Positions 1 through 11,878 are shown, numbered from the stretch's first letter. The stretch: DNA of 60,000 bases from Apostichopus japonicus (GCF_037975245.1 NC_092582.1:1448001-1508000), one strand, 5' to 3'. The notes: generated by a model not told the origin, from the letters alone. Made by a program: numbers and translations.

Positions 1-575
1 ACAAAATGTTAATGTGTTATTTGATATGTATAGATTGAATACCTAGCCTTCGATTTAAGCAATGGCCGGATAGGCCTATATTTCATAATCGAAGCAACAG
101 TAACCTTACTATGATTGCAATTATTACTTCATGGAAATCAATCTTGGGGAATATGTAATAAGAGGAAAGAGATACACATGAACACATGAACAGTTACACA
201 TGTATTGAAAGTTATAATACTGATTCTCAAAATGTAAATATCAACACAATATTATACATTATATTTACCCGGATAAGGACAAGGGTATTTAAAACAAATC
301 ATTTCTACATCATATTTCCTTAAAAGTAAATCTTAAATCGTTGAAATGAATTTTTCTTTAAATAGTGTTGCAAATAATGAAGGACGCTGTTTTTTGTGTA
401 CACCTTTTTACTTTCTTGTAATGTATTGGATACAGATTCAGTCCGTTTTACAAAGTCTTTACAATGTAAAGAAATAAAGCTGAAAAGAATACGCTTCAAC
501 AAAGCACAGGGTCCAGCCTCTATTTCATCATTTATTTCTTACGTAATCATATGGAAAATTCTTGTACAATTTCAG
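1..575 (+). other. intron between an upstream exon C and exon A0
   Basis: The sequence matches the C-to-A introns of the cassette array further right (for example 17132-17768): the same block with the AGGCCTA motif, then the run before exon A. An exon C therefore probably lies just left of the window. No gene is seen inside it; the short open frames here are not conserved as protein. Confidence 0.7.
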
Positions 576-749
576 TTCCATGTGTCCACCAAAACATTCG
601 GAATGGACGTGTTCATTATTCCACGGATAACCCAGAGCAAGGAACAACAAGAAAAGTAGCTTGTAATGCGGGTTGCCGAGCCACAGATATGGAAGATTCA
701 GTATGTGATTTGGGAAGCTGGACAACTGCTCTACCGGAATGTGTCGAGA
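576..749 (+). CDS. CCP/sushi exon A0
   Basis: This exon encodes one complete CCP domain, a small extracellular disulfide-bonded module typical of complement regulators and adhesion proteins. It is 174 bp, phase 1-1, after an ATTTCAG acceptor and before a GTAAGGA donor. The four family cysteines lie in VPC, VAC, SVC and PEC, with the conserved Trp in GSW and a Gly-rich start (NGRVHY). It is the first of ten A-type exons. Unlike the others it has a fifth cysteine (NAGCRAT, where other copies have AGYRAT), so one thiol may be free or pair elsewhere. The domain call is firm; the gene's function is unknown. Confidence 0.85.
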
Positions 750-935
750 GTAAGGAATAACACCTTTATCTACTAACTTGCACACCGGATGTAGCCTTTA
801 TTCAGATGTAAAATGTTCATTGCTATCTACCACGCAAGTTACAAATTACTCGTGCCACTCGTTTAACATCTTTCGTTTACCTATTGGTTTACTCCTAGTT
901 ATGTTTAGTTTCTTTTTATGCTTTCCTTTTCTCAG

Positions 936-1036
936 AGCCCTGCAACAAAATGAACTTGCAGAGTAGTGAATGGAATATTGATGTCAGCATAGAAGAAGGG
1001 AATAATGCAGACATTATTCACCTCTTTAACTTATTT
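936..1036 (+). pseudogene. possible degenerate CCP half-exon in the B position (B0)
   Basis: After a CTTTTCTCAG acceptor the phase-1 frame reads EPCNKMNLQSSEWNID and continues open to a TAA at 1043. The start resembles exon C (EPC..., a W about ten residues on, then V-S-x-E-x-G) but the second cysteine never arrives. The intron before it matches the A-to-B introns of the cassette array, so it occupies the B slot. The only nearby donor is a weak GTAGAA at 1037. It could be a relic, or a real half-domain exon; A0 can splice directly to S1 in frame without it. Confidence 0.35.
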
Positions 1037-1294
1037 GTAGAATAATGTCTTTGGTGTTCTTGTGAATTGTATGTTTGACAAATGTGACACATGTAGCATT
1101 ACGTAGTATAGTCACTTAAATGTGTGGAACGGTATGTCTGTTCATTGTTTCCTTCACTGTATGGGGTAATCTGCTTCTGTGTGTTATTGAGAAGTGCACT
1201 ACACAGTCAGTAAACAATGAAAGCACGTCTAGACAACATTTTGATGGTGAGCTTATTAAACCATGTAATACGTGCAAATAACTTTTATCTCAAG

Positions 1295-1495
1295 TATCCT
1301 GCAGTAAGGTGGAAATTCCAAATGGCTGGTTTGTTTACTATGACCACAACAATCAACGTACCACAAACCCAAAGCACGGTAGTAGACTCCATGCGGTATG
1401 TGAACCAGGAACACATTTCATTGACGGCGTAGTTTTGCATACGTCTAGGTGTTGGAATGGACAGTGGGATCAGGAAGTTCCAGAGTGTATTGCCG
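1295..1495 (+). CDS. CCP/sushi exon S1 (single copy)
   Basis: A complete CCP domain in a 201-bp, phase 1-1 exon. The acceptor is TTATCTCAAG and the donor GTAAGA. Visible marks are SCSKVEIPNGW at the start, cysteines in HAVC, SRC and PEC, and the Trp-containing NGQWDQEVPEC end, as expected for the four-cysteine fold. It is clearly different from the A, B and C types and occurs once in the window. It is the last exon before the 15-kb repeat-filled intron. The domain is secure; the joins to neighbouring exons are inferred from phase. Confidence 0.82.
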
Positions 1496-1770
1496 GTAAG
1501 AAGACCTGTAACGAATATTCACTTCCTTTCTAAATCACAGTATTCAAATACTAAAAATATTTGCGTATTTTTTTTCGGTGGTGGGGGAACAGGGGTAATT
1601 GATATACAGCGTATCATCATATTTGGGTCTCGTGAAAAAAAATTATGTTTCCATACGCTGATGGGATTTTTTTATCTTATTTGCTAATATTATCATAAAC
1701 TGAATGTAAAAAGTCAGCATTCAACTACGACATATATTTGCACACATACACAGACACATAAAGACACATA
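1496..1770 (+). other. intron sequence
   Basis: Only intron is seen: a T-rich stretch with a short GGTGGTGGGG run, followed by a CACA-rich stretch just before the SINE. No open frame or RNA structure stands out. Confidence 0.6.
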
Positions 1771-1929
1771 CAGATTCGGTTTCGAACCTCTGGACATACA
1801 ATCAGCGTCCATGGCCTAGTTGGTTAGGGTGTCCGCGAACAAAGCGGGAGGCCCGGTTTCGAATCCCGTTGGATGCTGGAAGTTTTCACTGTTCTGGATT
1901 TTCCTTCTCAATACGTTTTCATTTATATA

Positions 1930-1940
<11 letters not shown>
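1771..1940 (+). mobile_element. tRNA-derived SINE, single copy
   Basis: Positions 1805-1876 form a 72-nt tRNA-like head: a seven-pair acceptor stem GCGTCCA/TGGATGC (one G-T), a box A TGGCCTAGTTGG and a box B GGTTTCGAATCCC, the internal RNA polymerase III promoter elements. The anticodon arm would present ACA, not preceded by U33, so this is not a working tRNA gene. The body and the AT-rich tail (TTTTCATTTATATATA) match the five units at 20188-22083, which run in the opposite orientation. Copies share the segment upstream of the head as well (GGTTTCGAACCTCTGG), so the mobile unit starts before the tRNA part. Confidence 0.75.
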
Positions 1941-1966
<26 letters not shown>

Positions 1967-1970
1967 TATG
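1923..1970. repeat. (TA)n then (ATA)n microsatellite
   Basis: Simple repeat joining the SINE tail to the 3' tail of the minus-strand LINE. On the LINE's own strand it is an (ATT)n tail, usual for CR1/L2-type elements. Confidence 0.9.
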
Positions 1971-2040
1971 CATTTATATAGCGCTAATTTTGTACAAAAC
2001 ATTCAAAAGCGCTTAACAAGGAAAAAGCCAACCAGTCGGG

Positions 2041-4880
2041 TCAATCAAAATAAGCAAGCTTAAACAGAAACTTTATCTTGAAAGCATCCAGGGTCAAGGA
2101 GTCGATACACATCAATTCCACCGGAAGTGAATTCCACAACCGAGGTCCTTTGTAGGCAAACGTATTATGATTGATACCAGGAACATGCAGGTTGATTTGA
2201 GAATGTGAGCGCAAAAAGTGAGAACTAGACTTCACCAAGATCATATCACATAAATAATTAGTTGCAAGACCTTTTAAAACCATTTAAATACTTGCAAGAT
2301 TAGTTTAAATTCAATGCGTTGCTGTTCAGGTAACCAATGAAGAGATTGTAAAGTAAAAGTAATGTAACAAAATTTAAGAAGAGCGTAAATCAACCGAGCC
2401 GCTCCATTAAATACCATTTGAACTCTATGAAGCTTATAATCAGGTAAACCAATCATGAGTGCATTACAGTAGTCAATGTGACTAATTACAAAAGCATTAA
2501 CAAGAGTTTTAGTACAGTCCTCATCCAGGAATTTTCTGATCTGACGAATATTATAGAGTCCACGGTATGCCCTTGAAAAAACTTTTCCAATATGAATGTC
2601 CATTGACATGTTGCTGTCAAGATGAACCTCAGGATTTTTAGCACTATCAAATGGCTTAATATCCACGTTTCCTAGTTTTATCATCTGAACCCGAGTCTTA
2701 GCAACTTGTTGACGAGTACCAATTAAAAGAAACTCAGTCTTGGAATCATTGATCATTAGCCTATTGCTGATCATCCAATGTCTTCTTTCGAATATAAGTG
2801 ATTGCATTGCCAGAACAGCCCGTTCCTTAGATAACAGAGAACCAGCATTGAAAGATAAATATAACTGTGTATCATCAGCATAACTATGTGCGTTAGGAAG
2901 GTGTTTAGAGACAATGGCAAACAATTGAGAAACATAACAAAGGAAAAGAACAAGACCGAGACAGCTGCCCTGTGGTACACCACAATTCAAAGAAAAAAAT
3001 TTCGATGCGATATTTTCTATAGATACATGCTGTTTTCTGAAAGACAGATAATTACCAATCCATTTTTGTGCATTATTAACAATACCAAATTGGGTACGCA
3101 ATATGTTCATAAGAATTTCATGGTTAACAGTATCGAACGCTGCACTCAAATCCAACAGGATTAAAAGAGTGCATTGTTGTTGGTCCATATTCATCAATAT
3201 ATCACTATGTATTTTCATAAGTGCAGTTTCTGTACAGTGATTGTGCCTGTTCGCAGATTGGCAATCAGGAAAAGGAGCATGTAATGAACAATGTGAGACA
3301 ATCTTATTAACTACAGCTCGTTCAACTAACTTGGAAACATAGCTCAAATGATCTATTGGTCTATAGTTAGAATAGATAGGGTCCAAACCTGCTCTCTTTA
3401 ACGATGGAGTAACGGTAGCAATTTTCCATTTGTCAGGAACATAACCATCTTTTAGTGAAAGATTTATCATGTTATTCAATACAGGCAACAGTGGGTCAAG
3501 ACATTTTCTAAGTAACCAAGTGGTTATAGGGTCAAGATTGCAGGTAGCCGTGTTGGAGGATTTGATAATTGTGCTAACTTCATCATTAGAAAGTGGCTTG
3601 AACCCAGTCAACTTCGATTGGAAATGCTGTCGAACATAAGGTTCAAAAGGACCAGTAGCAATGGAGTCAATGTTTGCATTAATTTTATCAAGTTTAGATA
3701 TAAGAAATTGTCCGAAGTCATTAACAAGTTCCATAGTTTTCTAGTGTGGCGGATAAAACACAACTTGCTTGTTATTACGCAATGACTTTACAACAGTAAA
3801 TAGTTTATTGGTGTCGCCTTCACAGTTCCGGATGGTTGCTGTATAATAAGACTTTTTAGCATAATCCAGATGGAATGAATACTCATTGCGCAAAAAGCAG
3901 TGGACCCGTCTGTCAGTTTCAAGGCCAGATTTACGAAAAACTCTCTCAGCCTTTCGACAAGCGGAGCGTAATATTTTCAGTTGATCGGAAAACCAAGGCA
4001 CTGTTGGCCTAACGGTAATAACTCTGGTCAGAACTGGGGCGTGGATATCAAGGACAGATGTTAAAGTACTATCATAGCATTCAATTAAACTCTCCAAATC
4101 AAGCCATTCAGTTGTGCATAAATTTCAAAATATCTGTACAGAATTAATCAATACGAATACTTCGATATTTCCGGTATTCAATTTCCTTGGTTGAATGTGT
4201 GGTAATAGGAAGGTCAAGATAACATCGAATTGAACAATGATCAGACACTTTTAGAGCAGCTTGTTGAGACAATAACACAACATCGTTAGTAGATCGTGTG
4301 ATGATTAAATCAAGCGTGTGTCCGGAGTCATGAGTTGGAATGGAGACATGTCGCTGAAGACTAAACGTATTCATAATATCAGTAAATTTAATAGCATCAG
4401 TACTAGTGTGATCATCCACATGGATATTAAAATCGCCAGTAAGAATAAGTTTTTTTTTCAGGACAAAGCACACAGTCTTCAAGGAGATCACTGAATTCTC
4501 GGAAAAAAAGTTGAAGTGGTGACCGGATGAGCTTCGGAATATGGAGGACGGTAGATAATTATTAAACGAACTTTGAGATTGTCATTAGCGACCAGCCATT
4601 CAAAATATTCAAAAGACGACTTTTCATCAGAATGCAATAGGTTGATCTTAATTGAGGCACGAGCAATTAAACTATTCCCACCACCAATTCTATCCAGCGG
4701 TCGAGGCACTCCAAGGTAATAATAACCCACAGGCGCTAAGGCAGCTTCGGAAACAGTATCACTTGACTTAAGCCAAGTTTCGTTTAAACAAAACAGTCAG
4801 TGCCAGAATGAATAATGTGATCAACAATTAAAGAAGTTTTATTTCGAGCTGAACGAACATTAGCAGTCTCCAATATGAAT
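2041..4880 (-). pseudogene. LINE ORF2: endonuclease-reverse transcriptase, broken
   Basis: ORF2 would nick target DNA and copy the element RNA. N-terminal AP-endonuclease marks are NETWL, RPP, LTGDFNIHVDD and SDHCSI (about 4880-4150). The reverse transcriptase follows (about 3734-2290): NYRPI, LLDLSAAFDTVNH, VPQGSCLGLVLF, the catalytic YADD box, then FLLIG. The C-terminal tail holds GPRLWNSLPVE (2283-2041). Breaks: frameshifts near 4820, 4490 and 2280, a gap around 4100-4144, and one in-frame TAG at about 3738. The SAAFD/YADD set fits the CR1/L2 group. SCLGLVLF in place of the usual S-x-LGP-LLF shows further drift. Confidence 0.85.
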
Positions 4881-4906
4881 TGCCTTTGTGAATGCCGACT
4901 TAAGTC

Positions 4907-6167
4907 TTAAAGGCGAAAGACGAAAAGACTAAAGTCGAAAGTCTTAGTATTGCCGTCCTGGACACTAATGTCAAGTTTAAACGAGCAATCAATCGTTTTA
5001 CTTTGTTCTGCGCATCGACATACTGATGACAAGTTATAGATGATGCCATGTGATGCCATGTGATTTGCGCGAGTTCCAGAGTTGGCACGTTTGCAATTAA
5101 TGCAAAAATGTTTATCTATTTCGTCAACGGAGATCTTGCACAGACTGGTTTCGTGGTCATTTGCACAGATGGCACAAGAAGGGGTGGTTTTGTTAGAGCA
5201 TTCTTTATGATAGTGCCCAAACAGTTGACAGATGCTACATCGCTTGATATGGAATCTATTATAAACTTTGCAAGAGTTCATACCCAAGATGATACGATCA
5301 CCATGTTTTTTTTCATGAAGTCCCAAAGTGATGGGGACGAAGTGATGGGGCTTGAAAAACGGTTTCATCATTTCTCAACGGCTTTGAAACAAGATGAGTA
5401 ATATGATCTCCAAGAGTATTGATTTTAAAATATTCTGCCAACCAACGATTTTGTTGAAGTAGAACAGGCAAAGGGTCATTAGCAAAGGAAGCAGAAAATC
5501 CGACAACTGCAATAGTTGGCAGCATGGTACCAGCTTCCAATTTTGGGTAGGCTGTTAGCGATGGCAGTAGACAGTTTGTCACGTGATGAAGCTGAGTCAC
5601 ATACAATAATGGTTTCGCCTGATTGGTTTTTGGAAGATTTGCTAATTTGGACATTGCTATCAACAATAGTTTTCTCAAGTGTGGTGGTGTCAATATGAGA
5701 TTTTGGAATAACCAGTGCGGATTTGCTTACACGAGCCTTCCTTATTTCAACCAATTTCTCTTCATTTTTCCAACACTCGCCGATGACAGGGGCAGTCGGA
5801 ACGTTAGCATGAATAGATCCTTTGGCTTATTCAGCTGATTGTTGAGATTGGCTATTAGATTCAATGAGATTCTTAATTTCATTCAGGTTGAGCCCCAGGC
5901 GATCGACTTTCTTTTCTATATCACAATCGCGATTGATCAGGGGAGTTGACGCTAGCCTCTTTGTCTGATTTACAAGAGTCACAGATGTAGAAAAAAAATT
6001 GGATAGAGTTTAGATGCATTGTTCAGCATATTATACAATGATGATGCGCACAGCCTCTTCTTGTTTCCACAATCAAATGCATGCACTGATGGTTGGCAAA
6101 GAAAACAACACAATATGTTTGCCTGCATGCAGTTGCACACTGTGCATTCGGCAACGGAGGTAGACAT
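4907..6167 (-). pseudogene. LINE ORF1 with PHD-like and CCHC zinc fingers, broken
   Basis: The likely start is the ATG at 6165-6167 (MSTSVAECTVCN). The first 40 residues carry CxxC, CxxC, H and C spacing like a PHD finger, seen at the N-terminus of many CR1/L2 ORF1 proteins. A middle segment (about 5754-5313) includes ETIIVCDSASSRDKL. The C-terminal part (5371-4907) has a canonical zinc knuckle CSICQLFGHYHKEC (CX2CX4HX4C) and two further CxxC pairs. The reading frame changes at least twice (near 5900 and 5350-5480), so no full product is possible. ORF1 proteins bind the element RNA. Confidence 0.7.
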
Positions 6168-6348
6168 AGCTAACGTGTGCACCACACACAGAAATAAGTT
6201 CCGCAGAACTAATGTAAGTATCCAAGACAACTTAAGCTTGGCAGCCCAGAGGCAAAAGGATTTCAAGTCGCCGTTAATTGGGCGAAAACAATGTCAAATT
6301 AATTCAAAGAGTACTCACAAGTGTAATATTGATATAATTATGTCCAAC

Positions 6349-6350
<2 letters not shown>

Positions 6351-6421
<71 letters not shown>
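6351..6421. repeat. (AT)n microsatellite, left of the Penelope palindrome
   Basis: About 35 AT repeats, between the LINE 5' end and the left arm of the inverted Penelope duplication. A second, longer AT tract flanks the right arm. Confidence 0.95.
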
Positions 6422-6423
<2 letters not shown>

Positions 6424-6450
6424 CAATGTTCTGCGTAGCACTGAGAATTC

Positions 6451-7151
6451 TAGTAGAAAAATAGTAAAGTTTGCTAGTGCTAATGATAAAGAAAACTAAC
6501 ACGACGTTTCGGGTATAAACCCTTTAACAAAGTGAGCAAAAAGACTACTAAAACTGTAAACAGCGAACGAAGAAAGATAAAATGGTCCAATGCACACACA
6601 TGAAAGAAGCGAAAAGTAGCAGGGTGAAGGACTTACAACAAATCGAATTTACAGTTTAAACCATAAGGGGATAAGGTGCCAAGTCGGAAAATTAGTCTAT
6701 TTTCGGATTTAAGACGATCGATATCAGTGCCTCTGGAAGACAGAGCACACGTAACTGAAAAGTCAGTGATCTTACAGGGGGAGGGGGAATTGAAGTGAGA
6801 GGCGACAGGGTAACCAGGAAACTTGGATTTGATGGAGCGTAAGTGTTCGGTAATACGATCTGCCAGTCTACGCTTGGTTTCACCTATGTAAAGTAAATTA
6901 CAACGTTTACATATGATAACATAACTTACATTAGTGGAAATACAAGAAAAGTGATGTTTAATTATAAAGAGTTTTTAGGGCCAGTGATACGAAGCATAGT
7001 GTTTGAGGTGACATATCTGCAGGTATTACATCTACTACGGTTACAAGGGTAGGTGCCAGGAGTGTCGACAGGGATGGGCTGAGGATGCGATGCCCTCACC
7101 AAATGATCCGCCAGGTTGTTCAGTCGCTTGTAAGCTGTAATAGGCATCTCC
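6451..7151 (-). mobile_element. Penelope-like element 3' part, left arm of a palindrome
   Basis: This 701-bp arm is the reverse complement of 7387-8087, with a single mismatch found on reading (C/T in the ATCGAT-GTCTTAAA segment). It holds the C-terminal coding part and 3' end of a Penelope-like retroelement running leftwards. The outer end is TAGTAGAAAA; the inner end is at GGCATCTCC. The 3' region includes a hairpin GGGTATAAACCC next to GTTTC (6506-6522), which on the element strand is GGGTTTATACCC followed by GAAAC. Confidence 0.85.
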
Positions 7152-7340
7152 GTGAAAACTTCCTTGGTGGTGGGGTCACGTGTGAGAGTTTTGAAGTTCC
7201 TGTATACGGTGTGGCGAATGTGTTGAGATAAGGGATGGAAAGGAAGTGTGAGGGGAATGCGGTCGGTGTTAGTGACGTCGTTGGTGGGTTCCAGAGTCGA
7301 CTCTCGGCTGATGAGGTTAATGCGTTGATTGGCGGTGGTT
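6633..7340 (-). pseudogene. Penelope-like protein, linker and GIY-YIG endonuclease (left copy)
   Basis: The minus frame starts in the central spacer (7152-7340) with the Penelope linker (IPLTLPFHPLSQHIRHTVY), passes PITAYKRLNNLADHLVRASH and a cysteine cluster CNRSRCNTC, then the GIY-YIG endonuclease with LLYIGETKRRLADRITEH. It ends DLL-stop at 6633. The GIY-YIG domain cuts DNA for insertion in this retroelement class. A one-base frameshift lies in the A-rich run coding GPKNSL (near 6970), so the domain is disconnected. No reverse transcriptase is attached. This copy keeps Arg in DIDRL. Confidence 0.75.
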
Positions 7341-7386
7341 ATAACTGAGGGAGGGTATCCTCCCTCAGTTATAGGATACCCTTATA
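7152..7386. other. 235-bp spacer of the Penelope palindrome, with foldback
   Basis: The spacer continues the left copy's linker coding on the minus strand. Its right end holds a perfect 14-bp hairpin, ATAACTGAGGGAGG (7341-7354) with its complement at 7359-7372 and a GTAT loop. Overlapping it is a second inverted pair, GGGTATCC (7353-7360) and GGATACCC (7374-7381). The right arm begins five bases later. Confidence 0.85.
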
Positions 7387-8220
<834 letters not shown>

Positions 8221-8296
8221 CACTTAATCCTACCTTTGGTCGACATCTGTTAAAAGTTAACATTTGGTCGACAAATATATATATATATATATATAT

Positions 8297-9384
8297 TGTT
8301 ACGGGCCCCTAAGTAATCTCAATAATTTGTATGATTTTTGCAACAAATAGTTGTATTATAAATCAATATTATAGAATATTATAAATTAATCTAAGAATCA
8401 TAGTATAGACCTGCCTGGTATGTGTGCTTATCTGGTGTGTGTAGAATATTTGGAAAAGTTGAGAAGCTTCTAGAAGAGTTAGAACATTTGAGAACAATTT
8501 AGATCAGCTCTACACAGTACACATTGGAACATGCTAGAACATCGGAGTGCTGCCAAGGGGACATCCCCTGTGCTATTTTTAGAACACTAGGTGAGGATTT
8601 CCTGGAAAGGTGAAGTGACCTTTTGGATTGGTTGAACTGAGCTGGAGCTACTGTAAGATGCTTCTAAAATGGATGGACATTGCAAGATCTTTCTGGACTT
8701 GTGGAAATGCTATATAAGCACCTGATAATTTGAGATCAAGAGTTTTTAACCGTCTTGGCTCAAGGAGTTTAATAACATCTCGCTCAAGTGAATCCTACAA
8801 TTCCAGTGTGAGTAAATACTCACTTAGTTTGACAGTAGAGTTATAGCTGTCTTTACATTAGTGAATTTGTCACAAGTTTTCCGGCTTCGAAGTCGTCCAT
8901 CGTTGTGTAGCCGTCTGTGCCAATCAGCACTACTTATTGTGGCCTCTGAGGACAGGAATCCAAGGATAAACAAGCTGCAAGCACAACTTGAACATTCATT
9001 AGTAGTCGACCTCCGAAGTGGAAGTCATCAAGTTGGGAGCTGGATTTCTTCAATATTGGACATTCGTCCGTCGACAAGTTTCGCCATTAATTGTACGCTG
9101 GAATATTCGCCAGGACTTTTTGTCACTGGACTTATGCTGCAGCTCGCGTCGCGGCACACACCAGGTCGTGAGTAAATTATAGTATAACTTATTAAATCTG
9201 TTTTAGTGTAAACTGCTTAGATATTGATAAATGATCTTTGTTTGATTTTAATTACCTTAAACACACAATTAAATAAATACTTATTGTTATATTTAAAGTT
9301 AAATTTTACAGTGTATTGTTTAGTCATTTGAGTTTTGAACCCAAGGGGAGGTGTATTCTGGCCTTGATCGAGTTGATCGTAACA
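8297..9384 (+). mobile_element. probable solo LTR of a Gypsy-like retrotransposon
   Basis: The segment begins TGTTACGGGCCCC and ends GTAACA, giving the TG...CA ends and a six-base inverted terminus typical of LTRs. A TATA-like CTATATAAG lies at 8709-8717, where a U3 promoter would be. No gag, pol or second LTR is seen on either side, so it would be a solo LTR left by recombination. It lies within AT repeats (atatat before, gaatatat after), so a target-site duplication cannot be recognised. The open frame at 8861-9175 matches no family that I know. Confidence 0.55.
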
Positions 9385-9432
9385 GAATATATATATATAT
9401 ATATATATATGCATATATATAGAAATATATAT
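9385..9432. repeat. (AT)n microsatellite
   Basis: Short AT tract with GCATAT and GAAATATAT interruptions, between the LTR and the 3' end of the second Penelope-like element. Confidence 0.9.
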
Positions 9433-10666
9433 AGGAATAACAGAAAAAAAATGTTAAACAATCAAGAGTAAGATACAACAATTAAATAAGGTGAGTGATT
9501 GGAAGTAAAACAGCCAATGTTCGATTTTTGCAGAGCTTTCAAGCAAAACTAGCTCTTCTTCAGAGCATGATCACTGAAAGTGACAAGGAGTAGCATGAAT
9601 TGAAACTATTTTATAGAGAAGAGTGTTGGCAAGGTTGTGAAGTCAAAGCGACTTACTGATTTCTGCTGAATTGTGCAGAAGTTTTAGAAAATCGGATTAT
9701 TTTAAACCGCGTCCGAATATTTTATCCCGAATCCGTCGTTTCATATGCTTTGTTATGAATTGTTTTAGTTTATCTGGGACAGCAAATCGTTTCTGATGTT
9801 TAAACCGAGTGATGCCGTGGTTTTAAGTTAGTACCAAGAAATTGTTTATTCCTTTCCTACATTTATGTCCATGAATCGTTTTGATCATTGGCAATAACAC
9901 GCAAATTCTCAATTGTATGATTTTGGAGATTGAAATAATGTGCAACAGGTTGGTTGCAGCGATCTATGTTGTGTCTTTCTCATTCTAAGAGTGTTTTCTT
10001 TTTCTACAACGTATCGTAAAATGCAATGCAGTAGATGAAGTAAATGACATTTTGAATAAGCAGATTATTTTACGCCGAATATGAAACGTGCGTTTGGTTT
10101 GGTTGCTCAGAAAGACGTCAGTCGAATCGACAAGTAAGCACGTTTTGCAACTTTGTGTACCCGCCCTGTAGTTTCTGTTTTATTTTCCCTTAATGGTAGT
10201 GTCATCCTGAAAGGATGCCCGAACTAAAATATCCCGTACGTTACTGGGTCCCTTAAAAGCGATGACAGGTAGTTCTTAGAAAACTGATTTCAGGCGTTCG
10301 GTACATTGAAGTAGGTGAAAATTGTTATGAATGATATTAGCTAGTGGTGGGAGACCAGGGTGGAATTCAGTAACCAATGGTACCCTTTTGGAGCTGGTTT
10401 AAAGAGTTTTGCACGCCAATATTTCGGTACGGGGCTTGCTTTTAGCCTTTTTGATGGCATTTTCAATAGTACCGCGAAAATACTGTCTGTTTGGGAGATG
10501 CTGTGACAGTTCTTTAGTGCGGGAATCAAAATCGACTTCAGAGGAGCATATGCATCGAATGCGCAACACTTGACTGTGCGGAATATTTCTGTTACAGTGA
10601 CGTGAATGTCAACTGCTTGGTAAAAATGTAGTTGTGCTTGTTGTTAGGTTTATTGAACAAGTCTGT

Positions 10667-11107
10667 TTAGAGTGAACCATTTTGAAGGGTCACAGTGATG
10701 TCCAGAAAGTGAACGGCATGTAAAGTAAATTTGATGCGATGAAACGAGTTAACGTCATCAATGCAGAGTTTTAGATTTGCCTCGCCATGGGTCCATATCA
10801 TAAAGATATCGTCAATGAATTGTAACCACGTGTGTGGTTTCAAGTTTTGTCGAGATAGAAATTCTTTCTCGAGGTTTCCGATAAAGATGTTGGCAAAAAA
10901 CGGTGCCATTTTGGAGCACATTGAGGTGCCATGAATTTGGAGGTAGTGTTTGTTGCCAAATACCATATTATTGCTGGTCAAGATTAGTTGCAGCAAATCG
11001 GCCAATTCTTTCTTCGCGGGGGCTGCCACGTTTCGGTTTGAATGCTGTTGTGCAGGCCGAAATGCCCTCTTCGTTGGGATATTCGTGTCAAACGAAGACA
11101 CCTCCAA
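10667..11107 (-). pseudogene. Penelope-like reverse transcriptase core
   Basis: A 146-codon open stretch with Penelope RT marks in order: VSSFDTNIP near the start, HGTSMCSKMAPFFANIFIG in the middle (matching the family's HGT-x-MG-x-x-MAP box), then the catalytic FIDDIF, and HFLDITV near the end. Frames before and after are broken, so it is a relic. The usual MG before the KMAP segment is MC here. Confidence 0.8.
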
Positions 11108-11220
11108 GGTATCTAACAGAGTAGGTAGGGGAGTTTCACGCGTGATAGAGATCGTCAGACAACTGGTAGCTTCAAGTTATGCTCCATGAATATATAGGAT
11201 CCTCGTCGGGGTTACCCGGA

Positions 11221-11463
11221 TTATAGGGTTGTTGGTGTATTGTACTGCCGGAGTATTCTCTTTTGCGTCCGTTCTGTTGGTGGGTTTTTTGCCTTCCTTC
11301 GGTGTTCGCTCTTTAGTTGTGTGTGGTTCCCTTGACGGTGTTCGGTGGTTGGACTTGAGTTGTTTATGTAGAACTTGTTTTCGTGGCGACATTTCGATAT
11401 GAGCTCTGGGCGTTTGTTCAGGAGGGTCCGTTTGTCTGCGTTGATAATGATGAGCCTACGCAT
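11221..11463 (-). pseudogene. Penelope-like N-terminal fragment
   Basis: An 80-codon minus frame upstream of the RT core: basic, with LNKRPELISKCRHENKFY. Its position and basic character fit the N-terminal region of the same element. There is no catalytic motif; assignment rests mainly on position. Confidence 0.4.
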
Positions 11464-11637
11464 AATTGAATCCTAATTACCACCCATACTCCTTTTAAAC
11501 ATGATTCTCGTTATTTGAAATGCCAAATAGGGTGACGTCATAGCGTCGTTCGATAAATGCTTTGACGCGTGTCTTCTTAGAAATGGTCTAAAATAAGTGG
11601 CACATACTTCGGGAGAACGTCTAAAGGAGTAAAAGAA

Positions 11638-11832
11638 TTATCTTTGCTCAACGCCAACGAAAGTAGCCACCCAATGACTTCCCGGTTCTTCGTTTATATC
11701 CGTGTTTGCTATAAGACACCATGGTGGTTTCATGCGTCTAGAGGGCAGGCAGTCCGCTGGAAATACCCCTCGACATACCGGGCGCAACATTGCGTCTGAC
11801 TTGATGATCGTCATTAATTGTTTTGTGTTCAT
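11638..11832 (-). pseudogene. adenain-like cysteine protease, N-terminal fragment
   Basis: The 64-codon frame starts with an ATG, has a CRGVFPADCLP segment, then IANTDINEEPGSHWVATF. The His of HW is the first catalytic residue of Ulp1/adenain proteases, which process capsid proteins in adenoviruses and Polintons. The frame stops before the Asp, Gln and Cys of the active site, so the fragment cannot work. Confidence 0.6.
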
Positions 11833-11878
11833 GGTGATTACAGAGAAGAGCGCTAAAAGTCTATGAATACGTTGCGAG

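Larger units (their letters stand above)
1940..6340 (-). mobile_element. CR1/L2-like non-LTR retrotransposon (LINE), defective
   Basis: A nearly full-length LINE on the minus strand, with ORF1 (zinc-binding, nucleic-acid chaperone type) then ORF2 (endonuclease plus reverse transcriptase). The 3' end reads AGCGCTATATAAAT followed by ATT repeats. The 5' end is not sharply defined and is placed near the (AT)n tract at 6351. Several frameshifts and one in-frame stop make it dead. It sits antisense inside the host intron. Confidence 0.85.
9500..11470 (-). mobile_element. second Penelope-like element, strongly decayed
   Basis: Minus-strand element of a different Penelope lineage from the palindrome. 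The order 5' to 3' on its strand is: N-terminal segment (11463-11221), reverse transcriptase (11107-10667), linker remains (about 10530-10340), a decayed C-terminal part, then the 3' end near 9500-9600. On its own strand the 3' end reads CTGAAGA, a hairpin-forming AGAGCTAGTTTTGCTT, then GAAAGC. Many frameshifts show it is old. Confidence 0.7.

Noticed and set aside
1805-1876. tRNA gene candidate
   Set aside because: The cloverleaf is incomplete (position 33 is A, loop altered), the anticodon would be ACA, and the tail matches the SINE copies at 20-22 kb.
8861-9175. 104-residue frame inside the LTR
   Set aside because: No start context or domain; chance frame within the LTR body.
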